This document shows positions 11,780 through 23,526 of a stretch of 64,000 nt of DNA, piece by piece. The DNA is from Nyssa sinensis (taxonomy: Eukaryota > Streptophyta > Magnoliopsida > Cornales > Nyssaceae). Made by a program: the position numbers and the translations under genes. How positions within the stretch are numbered: the stretch's first letter is position 1; each line of letters begins with the position of its first letter. A model generated the notes under the pieces. That model did no database searches and was not told the DNA's origin. It was given only the letters and a program-made list of their open reading frames with translations. Location of the stretch: positions 25,265,071-25,329,070 of the forward strand of contig CM018052.1 in assembly GCA_008638375.1 (NCBI GenBank). Reading direction: 5' to 3'.

Positions 11780-14700
11780 CATACATCTCTCAAAGACATC
11801 CTTAAGCAAGCTTGGAACATTGACATTGAAGGCAGTCACATGTACAACTTATCAACCAAGCTAAAAAAAGCTTAAGTGTAGTTTTAAGGAATTGAAACAA
11901 TCGTTCTTCAATGAGGTATGTGGAAGAACCAAAAGGCTAGAGAAGAACTATCAGTACTTCAATCCCATCTCCAAAATCACCCAACCAATGTTGATCTTAG
12001 AAACAAAGAAAGAGCCATTATTTTGCAATATGTTGACCTCAGCTAAGCTAAGGAGAGCTTTTACAAGCAAAAAGTAACTTGTATAAGATGATACAATTGG
12101 GCATTAATTCTAATTCTTCTTTCATTCACAAGAATATAAATAGCAATAGAGGCAAAAATAGAATTCTTTCGCTCACTAATGAGTAGGGTAATAGGCTTAC
12201 TAAATATGTAGATGTTGTGCAAGAAGTAGTTGGCAGTTTCCACAATCTCTATGGAGTGGTCCAACCCAAAATCATAACCTTTCAAATAGATTCTTTTTTT
12301 TTTTTTGTAAAAAGGATTTATTCAACCAAAGAAAATCTCAACAAGGCCAATTAGACACCAGCAACTAGACTAAGCAGTAGGAGATCCCCAACTACTCACA
12401 AAAGAATCCAATTATAGCAACAACAAAAAAAAAAAAAAGCATATCATAACAAATACAGCTACAAGACTCAAACACCCTCACAAGGGGATTAGGCACACCA
12501 AACTTACCCCAAATCTATTATGTCTCCCCTTTCTTAATAATAGCATTATATACTCCAATGCTAAAACTTAGAAGCCAGTTTTCCTCTGTGTTAGGAATGC
12601 ATCAGACTCAGACTATATCCCTAATAGCCCTTCTAATCTCTGCTATTAACTGATCGATTACCTTCCATTGATTTTTGAAGATCCTGCTATTCCTTTCAAT
12701 CCATAACCTAAAAATAATAGTTGATAGGGAGACAAGTTCAATAGAGTAAAGGAAATTCTGATAATTTGCTAAATTAATAGCCTAATCCATAATCTGCTCC
12801 CAGGTTCTAGAATTATTACTAGAAAAGCAATCTTTGATGATGATATCCCATATACTTTTTCAAATAGACTTCAAGAGATCATTAAGCTCACTTTTTTAGA
12901 CCAGCTCAAAAATGACCTGGTAACTACCATCTTTAATTATATCAAAGGCACTGGGACCAAATGGATACAATGCAATTTTTTTCCAAAAGAACTGGGATAT
13001 TATGGGAAAGGATGTCACTAAGGCTATCAAATCCTTCTTCAAGTCAGGTAAACTCTTCAAGGAGTGGAATACCACTTCAATTACCCTTGTTCATAAAGTT
13101 GGGAACCTTTCATAAATGAAACTATAGGCCTCTCTCATGTTGTGACACTCGATATAAAAGCATAACCAAATTTATGGCCAGTAGACTCAAAAAAGTTATG
13201 CCTAGCCTTATCAACCCTAGCCAACATTCCTTGAAATTAGATCCATTTCTAAAGTTTCATCTTATGTAGGAAATATGGTTAGGAGCTTCCATAAAGACAA
13301 AGCTACCCTAAGTTGTGCTTTCAAAAATATACCTAATGAAAGCTTTTTACAGTCTCTTGATCTTTCTTGAGTGAAATTATGAAAGCCATGATCTTTTCTC
13401 AAAATTTTTCCTCTGAACCATGGAATGTATTACCACAACCAAATTCTCAGTCAACCTGAATGGAGTGCTAGAAGGATTTTTCGAAGGTAAAATAACATTA
13501 AGGCAATGGGACCCCATCTCCCCAGATCTCTTATTGATTTCCTTCGAAGAATTTTCTTTCATCCTTAACTAGAATATTCAAAACATTGAATTTTCTTTTC
13601 ATCCCAAATGTCATGCTTTGCAAGTCTCCCATATCTATTTTTCTTATAATTTATTCCTACTGAGTTATGCTAATAATGCTTCTATGAAAGTCCTTAAAAC
13701 TACTCTAAATGAGTTTAAGGCTTTATTTGGTCTCTTCAACCTAACATCCACAAAATTCAAGCCTTTATTTGCATGTGTGAACAGTGAGCTTGAAAGAGCT
13801 ATCTTGGACTGCTCCAGTATCCTTGGAATCATCTTCTAGTTAGATATTTGGGCATACCTTTAATGTCCACTAAACTCAGCAAAGCTAACTGTAGAATACT
13901 CATTGACAAGATTATTGCAAAAGTAAAAATCTAGTCATCTAAATTTTTATCTTATACAAGCAAGCTATCGTTGGTCTTATTTGTTCTTTTCAGAATTCAA
14001 ATTTACTAAAACTCCATTCTTATCCTTCTCAAAGGTGTTATCAAAGAAATATAGTCTATTCTAAGAGCCTTTATATGATTTGGCCCTGATCTTAGATCTA
14101 CACAGGAGCAAAAGTCTATTGGTAAAGAATTTGTAATCCCAAAAGAGAGAGATGCTAGCCTTGGCATCAGAAGGCTACTTGACTAGAACAAAGTTTTCAT
14201 TACTAGGAACTTATGGAACATCCTTGGTTAAGTGGTGTAAGTTATGATCAATTTTACTTAAAAGGAGAAGCATATGGTTCATCTCCACCCTTGCTCAGTG
14301 TTCTTAGGCATAGAGAAAGCTTCTTAGCATTATAAACATCTTTTAGATGCTGCATGAAGTTTGTTATTGGAAATAGCTCTATCACTCACCTTTGGTATGA
14401 CACTTGGCATCTTGAAGGACCTTTAATTCTAAAGTATGGTGCTAGAATTGTTAGAGATTTTGGTAGCTCCCACCTAGCCAAAGTTGCATCTATTATTCAC
14501 AACTGGAAGTGGCATTTATATCACTCCCCTACTATCCTTGGCCTTCTTGCCATTACCCTTATCAATCTCAGGCCTAATCCTAAGATAAATAATTCTATCT
14601 AGTGCTTAAATTCCTACCAATAAACTACTAAATCGACCTAGAACTGGGTAAGAGACAAGCTCCCTATAGCTGAATGGTTTCATCTTGTTTGGACAAAAAG

Positions 14701-15124
14701 AGGAATACCAAGGCATGCATTCATCTTTTGGCTACTTTGTAGAGAAAGGCTTCCTAATACAGAAAGACTTCTGACATAGGGAATCCAAACTCTCCTCCCC
14801 CTAATTGCCTTCTCTGCAACTCTATCATGGAGAATGCAAATCATCTATTTTTTACTTGTAGGTTCTCCCATGAAGTTTGGAGGAGAATTTTGAAGAAATG
14901 TCTTATACATAGAGATCCCCTTCCACGATCTCCAACTACTATAGGCTTGTAATTTCCTCAAGGGCAGTTCATTAATCCAGAAGAAAGTTTGTGAAGTGCT
15001 CTTATAGCTATCATATACTTTAAGTGGAGAGGATAGATTGTGGAGAGGCAAGTAAATTGAACCCCATCAAATCATTGCTCTTGTTGAGAATGCCATCCGA
15101 ATCAAGCTTGCTACTTGGAGAAGA

Positions 15125-15164
<40 letters not shown>

Positions 15165-15340
15165 AATTACTTCTCATATTGGGAAATGCTGATGCATTGG
15201 AACTTTAGTTAGCTCATCTTTAAGCAATCGTTTCTCCTCTTTTTTTCTTTTTTTTTTTGTTTCCTCTCCTACATCAGAGGGATTCGATCTTTTTTTCCTT
15301 TTGAGCCCTTTGCTACTTTACTTTTCTTCTTTCCCTCTAT
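11780..15340 (+). pseudogene. L1-type LINE ORF2, decayed, interrupted by a second LINE
   Basis: This is a long but heavily decayed L1. From about 11800 the translation resembles the region upstream of RT ('QAWNIDIEGSHMYNLSTKLK'). After the nested insertion at 12291-12857, RT motifs appear in shifting frames: 'SITKFMASRLKKVMPSLINP' (about 13150), 'NLNGVLEGFF' (about 13453) and 'LFLLSYANNASM' (about 13650), where the catalytic FADD is lost. The zinc-ribbon region ('RHAFIFWLLCRERLPNTERL', about 14715) follows. A (TA)n run at 15134-15162 and a T-rich 3' UTR to about 15340 close it. Stops and frameshifts are frequent throughout. Confidence 0.75.
12291..12857 (-). mobile_element. 5'-truncated L1 3' end nested in the LINE
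   Basis: A minus-strand LINE fragment sits inside the plus-strand LINE. On the plus strand it begins with a T run (12292-12307), the poly(A) tail of a minus-strand copy. Its interior translates on the minus strand to a typical L1 C-terminus ('LWIERNSRIFKNQWKVIDQL', about 12650-12710). The 11-bp 'tttcaaataga' occurs on both sides (12280-12290 and 12858-12868), a target-site duplication. The host LINE resumes directly after the second copy. It is 5'-truncated, as is usual for target-primed insertion. Confidence 0.8.
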
Positions 15341-16383
15341 ATAGAAAAGGATGTTGATTCCTTTACTTGATGAGGCTCATTAAGTACACCAAGTGTTCAC
15401 ATATCAACTCGTTTGATAAGTTTAGTCATTTTTATCAGTGAAGTATATCAAATGTAAGATGTGTGAGGTAGATGTAGAGAGACTCCAAGCTCACATCCTT
15501 TACAAAATTGTCATTTGATTTTAAATAATTGTCCCACCAGTCCCAAAGTAAAATACATTAAAAAAATGAAAAATGATTCCAACTCCAGAGTGTAGCGCTT
15601 ATGGTAGTTGGTACTAAGTTTATTGTTCACCTTAAGAAGGTCCAATAGGTAAAAATAAATGGATCAAGGTTCCCGCAATGATCATACTAATTGTTTCACA
15701 AATGACAGTTTGGCAAAGGAATCGAATTGAAGACTTTTAGCTAGCAATTCCTAAGAACAAGAAAGAAAATCAAAGAAGCATTAATTATAAACTCAATTGC
15801 TTAAACTATATGTATGAATCAACAAAGAAAGAAATTTCTGCCATTCATATTGTTTCAAGAATGCTGCCATTCATATTGTTTCAAGAATGAAATTCAGTAA
15901 AAGAAAAATGAATTGAATATGGAGTTTAAAGAGTTTTGGCCAACCATTTTTAAAATCTAGAAGTAAAGAAAATAAGGATTGGAGAACGCAACTGGTTAGA
16001 ATATACCAAAAACAGAATTTCGGAGCCAAAGTGATACATTGATCGGACATTTGGAGTTTTATGAAGTATTTATATGTCACGCTTGAATATTTATAGACAT
16101 TTGAAGGTTTTATTATAGTACTTTATGTTCTACATGAATTTCAATAAATTAAAAGGAGTGGATTAAAAGAAATTTTGGATACCTTGCAAAGATAAGAAAG
16201 GTCATTTCACAACTGAAAAATCCTCCATACAAAATGCTGTTGATCAAAAGATGTGAGTTTATCTCTCCTTTTGATCTTTTCAAGAAAATAATGTGAACTA
16301 GATGGCTTAAGAAACCGGTCGTTTTGAGCTGATTTGTGAAGAATTATATATCCTCTCCAACCCTTTTGTTCTCTCTTTTTTTT

Positions 16384-16414
<31 letters not shown>

Positions 16415-17835
16415 GGGGTGGTAATATTTAAAGATATATTATAGCCTGTCCAACCTCCCCTCTTTGTTCCTATTGTTGAGGAACCATGCCACTTTATGTG
16501 CTATATCATCAATTAACTCCATTCCAAATATCAACAAAATGGTAGTATATGTATTTGATAGACTTAATGTTGTTCAATATAAATTGAACCAAAACTCTTG
16601 AATTCTTTGAATGACATAAAGGTTTTCCAAGTTATGTGTATTTATGGTGGCTAGCAAAATATACATGCAAAGAGATAATTGCAATAAGAAATAAGAAAAG
16701 CATGGAGAAGAGTTTTTATAATTAATAAACCTTGTGAGATTAAGATTTTCATCTTATCCCCTACTGTTAATAGACTGTTTTTGTGATTTTCTCTATGAAC
16801 TGAAAACTAACTCAATAAATTATAAATAAGTGAGATGGAAATTTTTAAGGTGGGAATGGATGACCAATTCTGGCATAACAGAGAAGAGGGATTAGAGTGA
16901 GAAGAGAGAAAAATTTAGCAATGGTGTAACTGAACCAACAGAAGATTTCCTTAGCAATAATTTAACATTGTATGAATAACAGAATAAAGTTTCGGATCAC
17001 CTATACATATACAATAGCAATGGCGATTTAATAATTAGAAATGATAGTTAATTTATACCTCAATGTGTATATAAATCACATGCAAAGCATGATGTATGGT
17101 CATCCATGGGGGGCACGAAATGGTGCCGAATCCCAAAAGAGCCAAAACAAGTGGAAAGTGAACATGTAAGCAAAAAATATTAAATTAGGAAATCTCATAA
17201 ACAGTGTTTTTGCATGATTTGAGAGAGAGAGAGGGAGAGAGAGAGAGAGAGAGAGATGATTATGCCACTGTGGTTATGGCCATGGCCTCTATCGTTTGCA
17301 AGGTTAAAAGATGATGGTTACGGTAAAGTATATATATTGCTACTGTTTTTCAATCACTTCTTGGTTTACGATCTTAAGTGTGTGTGTGGCCAAGCGGCGA
17401 CTCCAAGCCGCGAGAAGCTCCATCATGGAGCTTTTTTCTTAAACGTTGTTCCAGACGCGATCCCAAACTGAGCCTAAAAATAACTGTGCAAATTAGGGTT
17501 TTGGGATTTTCGGGTTGAGTGTTTAGGGTTTCTTACATGAAGTGGGGGGTATGATATATATCAGCACCAATTCAAGTTCAACTATTTGGTCCCGAAAAAA
17601 TCTAATTAACAACACTTTGGTCCATAGTCTGATATAATTTTCACCTTCTTTCTCAAAACCAGTATCTTGTTCTATTATTAATTTCTGAACTTTATCATAC
17701 TATATATGAAGCTGAGTTTCAAGCCACCATTAAAAATAGTTTCTATAAATATATATACTATTCATCGATATATGTATCTCTTATATATTTATAAAACAAA
17801 ATTACCATTTTCTCTGAAGAAGCCGAAGGAGTTAA
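15341..17835. other. intergenic DNA downstream of the LSH gene
   Basis: No supported gene. The notable contents are an extreme homopolymer pair (T18 then G25, 16376-16418), a GA microsatellite (17220-17255) and a small hairpin at 17415-17433. A short ORF at 17256-17471 has no recognisable domain. The LSH 3' UTR and polyadenylation signals should lie in the right-hand end of this stretch on the minus strand, but I cannot place them with confidence. Confidence 0.5.
16376..16418. repeat. homopolymer junction T18-G25
   Basis: Eighteen T followed directly by twenty-five G. The G strand could form stacked G-quadruplexes, and such runs are a common place for sequencing or assembly error, so the exact length should not be trusted. 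Confidence 0.9.
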
Positions 17836-18296
17836 TTAAGTGGACTGCTTTGCAGGTTTCACTTCATCGTTGATAACTTTAATTTGATTCTTCTTCTTCT
17901 TTTTCTTCTTATACAGAATTCCCCTCGCCTTAGCCTGACACTCCTTCACTTCACGCAAATAAACACGAATAGATCCATTGCCAAAAGGGTTTGTCTCCGG
18001 TGAGCCACCGTTCTCTTCATAAGCAGCTCTAAGGCGTCCGATCAGTGCATCAAGGCTTCCCCAAGCTTGCCTAAGAGGACAAGTACATGGAGAAGGAGGG
18101 TCTGGTTGTCCAAAGAAGACACAACCATGTAAGTGAACTTTAGTCTTTCCAAACTGATCCAGATAGCGAAGGAATTCAAGTACATGGTTGCCGTTGCACT
18201 GGGATAGTGAAACTGGGGGTCTCTGGTTCTTCAAGTACTGCCCAAAAGTGTTCCAGTCTCTTCGTTTCTGTGACTCGTATCGGCTCAACGTTGCCG

Positions 18297-18327
<31 letters not shown>

Positions 18328-18402
18328 ACCGGCAGATCGTGACGATCCTCCTGCAGAATCTTTCCCTCTGTCATTGGACATGATTGTTGCAGAAGAATTC
18401 AT
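17836..18402 (-). CDS. LSH: ALOG-domain (LSH) transcription factor
   Basis: A complete single-exon ORF of 188 residues encoding a LIGHT-SENSITIVE HYPOCOTYLS / Oryza G1 (ALOG) nuclear protein. This plant-specific family regulates organ boundaries, meristem maturation and light responses. The N-terminus is low-complexity with a nine-glutamine run (residues 27-35, encoded by a CAG repeat). The ALOG domain spans about residues 38-163: '[20 protein letters not shown]', '[18 protein letters not shown]', a zinc-ribbon insert (H90/H92, C94, C106, C108), '[20 protein letters not shown]' and '[11 protein letters not shown]'. A lysine run (165-171) is the usual family nuclear localisation signal. From memory the domain looks closest to the LSH7/8/10 group, but no alignment was run. 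The start at 18402 is the first in-frame Met; a second at residue 8 is possible. No defect is visible. It is the only intact host gene in the window. Confidence 0.95.
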
Positions 18403-18620
18403 GTGTATTTTTGGAAAGAGATGACAGGAAAGAAAAGGGGGAGGAGTGAAAGAAAATGGTAGTGCAGTGGAGAAAAGATGAAGATCACATCTCGGGTCTA
18501 CTGAGGAGACATGACATGGGCCCTCTGGAGGTGCTTTTGTTCCTCTTTTTCTTCCTCTCTCTCTCTCACTAGATTTCTCTCTCTCATTTTCATTTTCTCT
18601 TTTTTAAATAATGCACAATT
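18403..18620 (-). promoter_or_regulatory. putative LSH leader and core promoter
   Basis: Upstream of the LSH start, the minus strand is rich in GA repeats (about 18540-18600), common in plant 5' leaders. A TATA-like 'TATTTAAA' lies near 18602-18610 on the minus strand, about 200 bp before the ATG. This is a weak inference from composition and spacing only. Confidence 0.25.
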
Positions 18621-20660
18621 TGCACTAACTACACTTTTAAATAAAATCCATAAATATTGTATGCCATCATCAGTACAATTATTATTATCATTTTATTAGT
18701 TCACTTGCATCACACCACATTGTATCATAACCCATGACCCAGGAGTCGGTGCAAAATGATCTGCTGCAACAGGTTTTGTCACCAGATTTTGATTTATCTG
18801 CTTTTATATATATATATATATATAGATATAGAGAGAGAGAGAGGGGGGGGGGGGGGGCGCTGCTTATTGAAGTTTTGGCAATTGTCACGAGAACTTACTT
18901 TTTCAAGCTTATATATGCAGAATAAATAATTAAGGGCTTCTAATTGAGCTCACGTCAAATATTGTCGAGTCATGTGTCATCGTTCGCTGGCTGGTGAAGC
19001 ATTGATATTCCGAATTGATTCTAGAAGAACCTGTTTTTACCCGCAAAAGATCGATTCTACTGTGAAAATTATCTCAGCCATCATCACCACTAATAAAAGT
19101 ATTAATAATTAATTATATAGAATAATATCCTTAATGTACTACCGAAGTTTTAAGTGGTTGATGTCTTTGTCTAAGGACTTTTCAAATTTCACATGAACAT
19201 GAATGGGCTAAAAACAATGGATGATCTCAAAGATACCCTTCAACCCTGTTCAAAAAAATTAGGCTCTATGACAGGAAATTGAACGCATGAGTGTGCATGA
19301 AATGACAAATATATGCATATATGCATGCCCTAGATATCATGCTTCTCCTTCAAACAAAATGCAGGTATCGGTAGGGCAGTTGAGTCTTTTACGGAAAGTA
19401 AATGGGAGTACTGATGGTACAACCATGAAAGCAAGAACTATTCCTGCTTTTCCTCCATTAATTTAATTGAAGTTTTATGGGGGGCCCAGAGATTATTTAC
19501 GTGTTGATTAAGTACAATTTTATCTGCTAAACGCGTTTAATTATTGCATTTCTGTGGTTTTCTTGTGGCCTTAGTCTCGATTGATGTTTGTGGCACATAA
19601 GAAATCTAGTGCTAGTGACCATGATTTCCAAGTGAGAAGCGAGAACATTTTAGGTGCATATAAAGATAATACGCAGTTGCCGCGTGTCGCGAAATGGAAG
19701 ATGATTAAGCTCATGATTCACATGATCAGAGAACCTAAACCACTGACATATAATTCCTCCATGATGATTATATATATATATATATATATAATCAAAGATT
19801 GGAAACCACTCGACTCTGAAAAGAAAGATATGTCAAGGAAGAAAAAGAGGATACATCTTGGAGCCATGATACAAAATTGCTAGACATAATCTTTGCGAGA
19901 TGGGTCCAACCATCCGCGTATGTCTCTGATGCATCATAATGATGTTTTTGGAGCTTGGACAGTGTCTTTTATGTAGCACTTGTTTGGCACTCTTTAATTT
20001 GTGACTCTTAATGAGTTTCATAATCCACAGGAAAAGAATTGTAATCTTAATTAGTCTAGAGCACGCTGTAACTCTTCAAATGTTCCTTTAACGTATTTAT
20101 TTAAGCAAAATTAAGATAGACATACACACAGTATATCTATATATGCACACAAATATTTGCAAACCTTTCACTCAGGTTACAGTATATCTATACATACACA
20201 CACAATAGGGTGCTCTTTATACTCCATTAATGATTTGATTTTCAACCTTCAGAATGTAATTAACTATCGTTGGCTCATCCTTCAAGTTGAAATTGATCTT
20301 TGTTGTGACTAGACTCATTTTTTTCTTGGATCCTTTTGTTGGGTTTCCATTTGTTCTTTTTTCTTTGTCTCTCTTATTTTTTATGGAAATTTTGTACTCC
20401 TTATACTCTGTTTCATCAATAAGATTCTTCTTTTTGTTGATAAAAAAAAAAATGGTGTAAAGCTCATTTTGATATCTCAGGGAAGGAAGGTAGAAAGGGA
20501 TAGCAGTTTCAAGCTCAAAAATAACCATTCTTTCTTTATTATAATTACACTCAAAATGCAAGTCATGCATACATGTTCCTTTTAGGAATTACATCAATGA
20601 TGTTATGAATTATATATATATATATATATATTGTTGCTGTTAAATGACCATAATTGTAGG
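18621..20660. other. intergenic DNA upstream of LSH
   Basis: No supported gene. It contains a compound microsatellite at 18803-18857 ((TA)n, then (GA)n, then 15 G), another (TA)n at 19771-19790 and one at 20610-20632. Part of it may be distal LSH regulatory DNA. An L1 tail lies at about 20397-20453. ORFs of 60-117 codons in this stretch show no domain and are low-complexity. Confidence 0.5.
20397..20453 (+). mobile_element. L1 3'-UTR tail fragment
   Basis: The segment 'tttcatcaataagattcttc' followed by an A run closely matches the L1 tail at 44550-44590 ('tttcatcaataaaattcttc') and resembles the tail near 6330. It is probably the 3' end of a very short, 5'-truncated LINE. The left border and target duplication were not resolved. 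Confidence 0.45.
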
Positions 20661-21282
20661 TGATATACCACAAACAGACACACCAATCATCTTGAGACAC
20701 GTGTGCATGCAGAGTTAATAATCTCGATTATACAGAGCAGTGACTAGCCTTCAGGGCATTCTCATATATATATATATATCATTCAGAGCCAATAAACTCG
20801 GTCATACAGTGCAGGCGAAGCCTCCACGGCGTTCTCATGCACATATCCTCCAGACCTTATGTTCTGGGCAATATTTATTCAACACTTCATATGGTACTGA
20901 CCTTATGGTTTCCTTAAATAGCTGCCAAACAGGGAATAAGGAAACAGTCTTCAACACGGAAACTACTATCTATGATTATCTCCATCTACGACTCAACGCT
21001 CCACAAGGTAACTGCAATCTCCAATGATCAAATCCCTATATTCATGGCATCGAATCCTAATCAACTTAGGAAAGGCCACGGTCTATAAATTAAACCCTAA
21101 AGGTACGCTTTATTTGGATGCTCATTCTTTTGGCTTTCAATACAGTCTTTCAATTCCTTCTACTTACTTAAGCATCGGAGCGGCTACCGCCGGAGCCAAT
21201 CCGGTGGTCCTCTGATCATCTTTTTGAGTGTTCTATAGGTCATGGAGCCCATACTTATTGGGAGTCGAAAAGTGCAGCATCT
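20661..21282 (+). repeat. left LTR of the 3.4-kb element
   Basis: This 622-bp copy differs from the right LTR by about a dozen substitutions, mostly transitions, and by a shorter (TA)n run. A TATA-like 'tctataaatta' lies at about 21082. The last base is T where the right LTR has A. Confidence 0.88.
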
Positions 21283-21289
21283 GATTACG

Positions 21290-23016
21290 TTTGGGTTCAA
21301 CAACTTCCGATCCCGGCTTCTTGCCAAGTTTCCTGACCTTGATGTCTCCTCATTATCCACCAAGGCCTGTTCCACGGCGTTGTCAAGCTTTTTACGATAT
21401 TGATACCGCATGCCATTTATCTCCGCCTGCTCAACGGCGAGGTTCCTCTCCGACTCCATCACAATCAATGAGTTCTGGGACTCCTTCAGCTTCTCTACGG
21501 AGTCGTGAGCCTCCGACCGAGCAGTACCAAGCTGAAGCCTAAGATCGTCCAGCTCGGCCCTGAGTTGGTCAAACTCCTCCGTAGGGGGAGAAACCTCCAC
21601 CAGAGCAGAAAGGGTATGCAGGGTCTACAAAGTACAAAGTAAACAGTTCAATACCGGCCAAAACACTTGGAGAAAAGGGAAAAAGAAATAAAGGACCCAA
21701 TGAACTCACCTTGACCTGAAGAGCAGTGAGATCAGCAAGAAGCTTCTCCGACTTCTAGGGCTTGAGCTTAACTGAGCCTTTGGCCCAAAAGTCCCTCAGA
21801 ATCCTCTTGGCCCCCTGATCAGCAGCATCAGGAGCCACCGATGACGATGCCCCCTTGCCCGCTCGCCGAGACGGGGCCGGGGGGACCACCGAAATGGGGA
21901 TAGGATCTTCTCTCTCCCCCTCAGTAGGCTCAGGAGAGGACAGAACTAACCTCCACCTTTTTTGGACGGGAGGGACCAATGGGGAAGAAGCCTCCTCCGC
22001 TGCCACAGACGAAGACGGCTCGGTCTCCCACCGAGCCATCACACTATTAGCAACCTCCTCAACACTCCCCCTGGCAGCCATCAATCTTTCAGGGTTAACA
22101 ATGGAGGAATGGTCTCGATTGTTGGGCTTTAAGAGCTTCTTATATTGCTCCTACAGCACGGGAGAAACGGCGGCCTCTTCCACACACTCCTGACTGCAAA
22201 ACAAACACAGAAATTGATCAGTTTAGCAATCGGCGTACAAACAGAATCAATGCAGCCACAGGAAAATTGGGCCTCACCCTTTCGCTTAGTGGTTCGAGGG
22301 AATGATGAAGGTTTACCTTCGAAATCCTTGAATTCCCATCCTCCTTTTATGAAGAAATACCACTTCTTCCAGGTCTTGTTGGAAGAGGGCACAGAAGTAA
22401 GGGGTCTGAACCCACTATCAAAAGACATATAATAAAGGCCTTCCGCCTTCTGAAGTTTTAGATCCATATTACTACGGATCAGGTCAAGGGACACATTGAC
22501 CTTATTCCTATGCCCCAACACAATAAAGCTCAACAGATGTCTCCAACTGTTAAGGTTCAGGTCTACGGGACAAAGGTCAAACCAACAAAAGAATTGTTTT
22601 ATAATATCAGGAAGGGGGAGTGTAAGACCCATTTCAAACTAGGCCAGATAGACACAGATTTCCCCCTCTCTAACATTGCATGGACGATCCCGAGAATCTG
22701 GGACCCTGAAAGTCACATTTGTGGGAAGTTTGAATTTCACCCATAATTCCTCCAACATTGTTTCGGTGATAACACTCTCGCCCTCCTCTCTGTAACCGGA
22801 TCGACCAGAAGTCTCACCAGCCCTATTTGGGAGCTCATAAAATGCATCAACAATCCTAACCCCTGGACTAGAGGGGGGTTCTATCAATCTATTTTCATCA
22901 TTATCTACAGAAGGAAGATTCACTAACTGAAGTTGAGGAACGGTCTCAGAAGGACTGCCCGAACCAGAGTGTGATTCAAAGCCAGACATGTCGAACAAAA
23001 GAAAGAAATGAAACAA
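21290..23016 (-). pseudogene. spliced gene inside the LTR element: 'gypsy-type transposon' domain plus coiled coil
   Basis: Minus-strand coding blocks lie in order: 23016-22129, about 22185-21710 and 21624-21290. The first resembles the plant family annotated as putative gypsy-type transposon domain (PF04195-like): 'FKLPTNVTFRVPDSRDRPC', 'GLTLPLPDIIKQFF', 'LNLNSWRHLLSFIVLGHRNK' and 'KKWYFFIKGGWEF'. The second is Ser/Pro/Ala-rich. The third is a predicted coiled coil ('FDQLRAELDDLRLQLGTA'). A canonical intron is visible at 21625-21709 (GTGAGT to TAG), and another is likely near 22190-22275 (phase unresolved). A TATATATAAAG box sits at about 23168-23179, 150 bp before the start. In-frame TAG codons near 22640, 22150 and 21757 suggest decay. 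The molecular function is not known to me. Confidence 0.65.
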
Positions 23017-23363
23017 TGAGAAGGAATGTAGAAGGGGACTAAAATCAAACCTGAGATCAAGAAAGGACTATGAACACCGGATATCCTTCAAACTTCAAAA
23101 TATGTCAAATGGCGGTCTGGTACTGTAGAAGCAAGAGCAGAAGAAAGGTATGAAAGACCTTTCCCTCCCTTTATATATACATCTGAAATATGAGTCTTCC
23201 AAGACGAGTCAATGCAACGGTTGAAAATAATGATGGATTCTCGAGTATCGGCTGCGCAATAAATAACTCATTAAACCGGCGTCTCAAGAGGTGGAGAAAC
23301 GAAACGTATGACTCTTCACAAAACCCATAACCCTAGTTAAGCCCTAGCTTCTAACTAGGGCTC

Positions 23364-23385
23364 GGGGGGGGGGGGGGGGAGTAGC
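23364..23385 (+). other. polypurine-tract-like G16 run before the right LTR
   Basis: Sixteen G followed by 'agtagc' directly precede the TGATATACC start of the right LTR. The position and purine content fit a plus-strand primer (polypurine tract), but a pure G run is unusual and may be partly a microsatellite. Confidence 0.45.
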
Positions 23386-23484
23386 TGATATACCACAAAC
23401 AGACACACCAATCACCTTGAGACACGTGTGCATGCAGAGTTAATAATCTCGATCATACAGAGCAGTGACTAGCCTTCAGGGCAT

Positions 23485-23526
<42 letters not shown>

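Noticed and set aside
17405..17440. Hairpin 17415-17433 followed by T6, like a bacterial terminator
   Set aside because: The window is plant nuclear DNA and there is no upstream transcription unit on the plus strand; probably chance.
19581..19883. 100-codon plus-strand ORF
   Set aside because: Includes a (TA)n-derived isoleucine/tyrosine run and has no recognisable motif.
20217..20570. 117-codon minus-strand ORF
   Set aside because: Low-complexity lysine- and asparagine-rich translation overlapping an L1 tail on the plus strand; no domain recognised.
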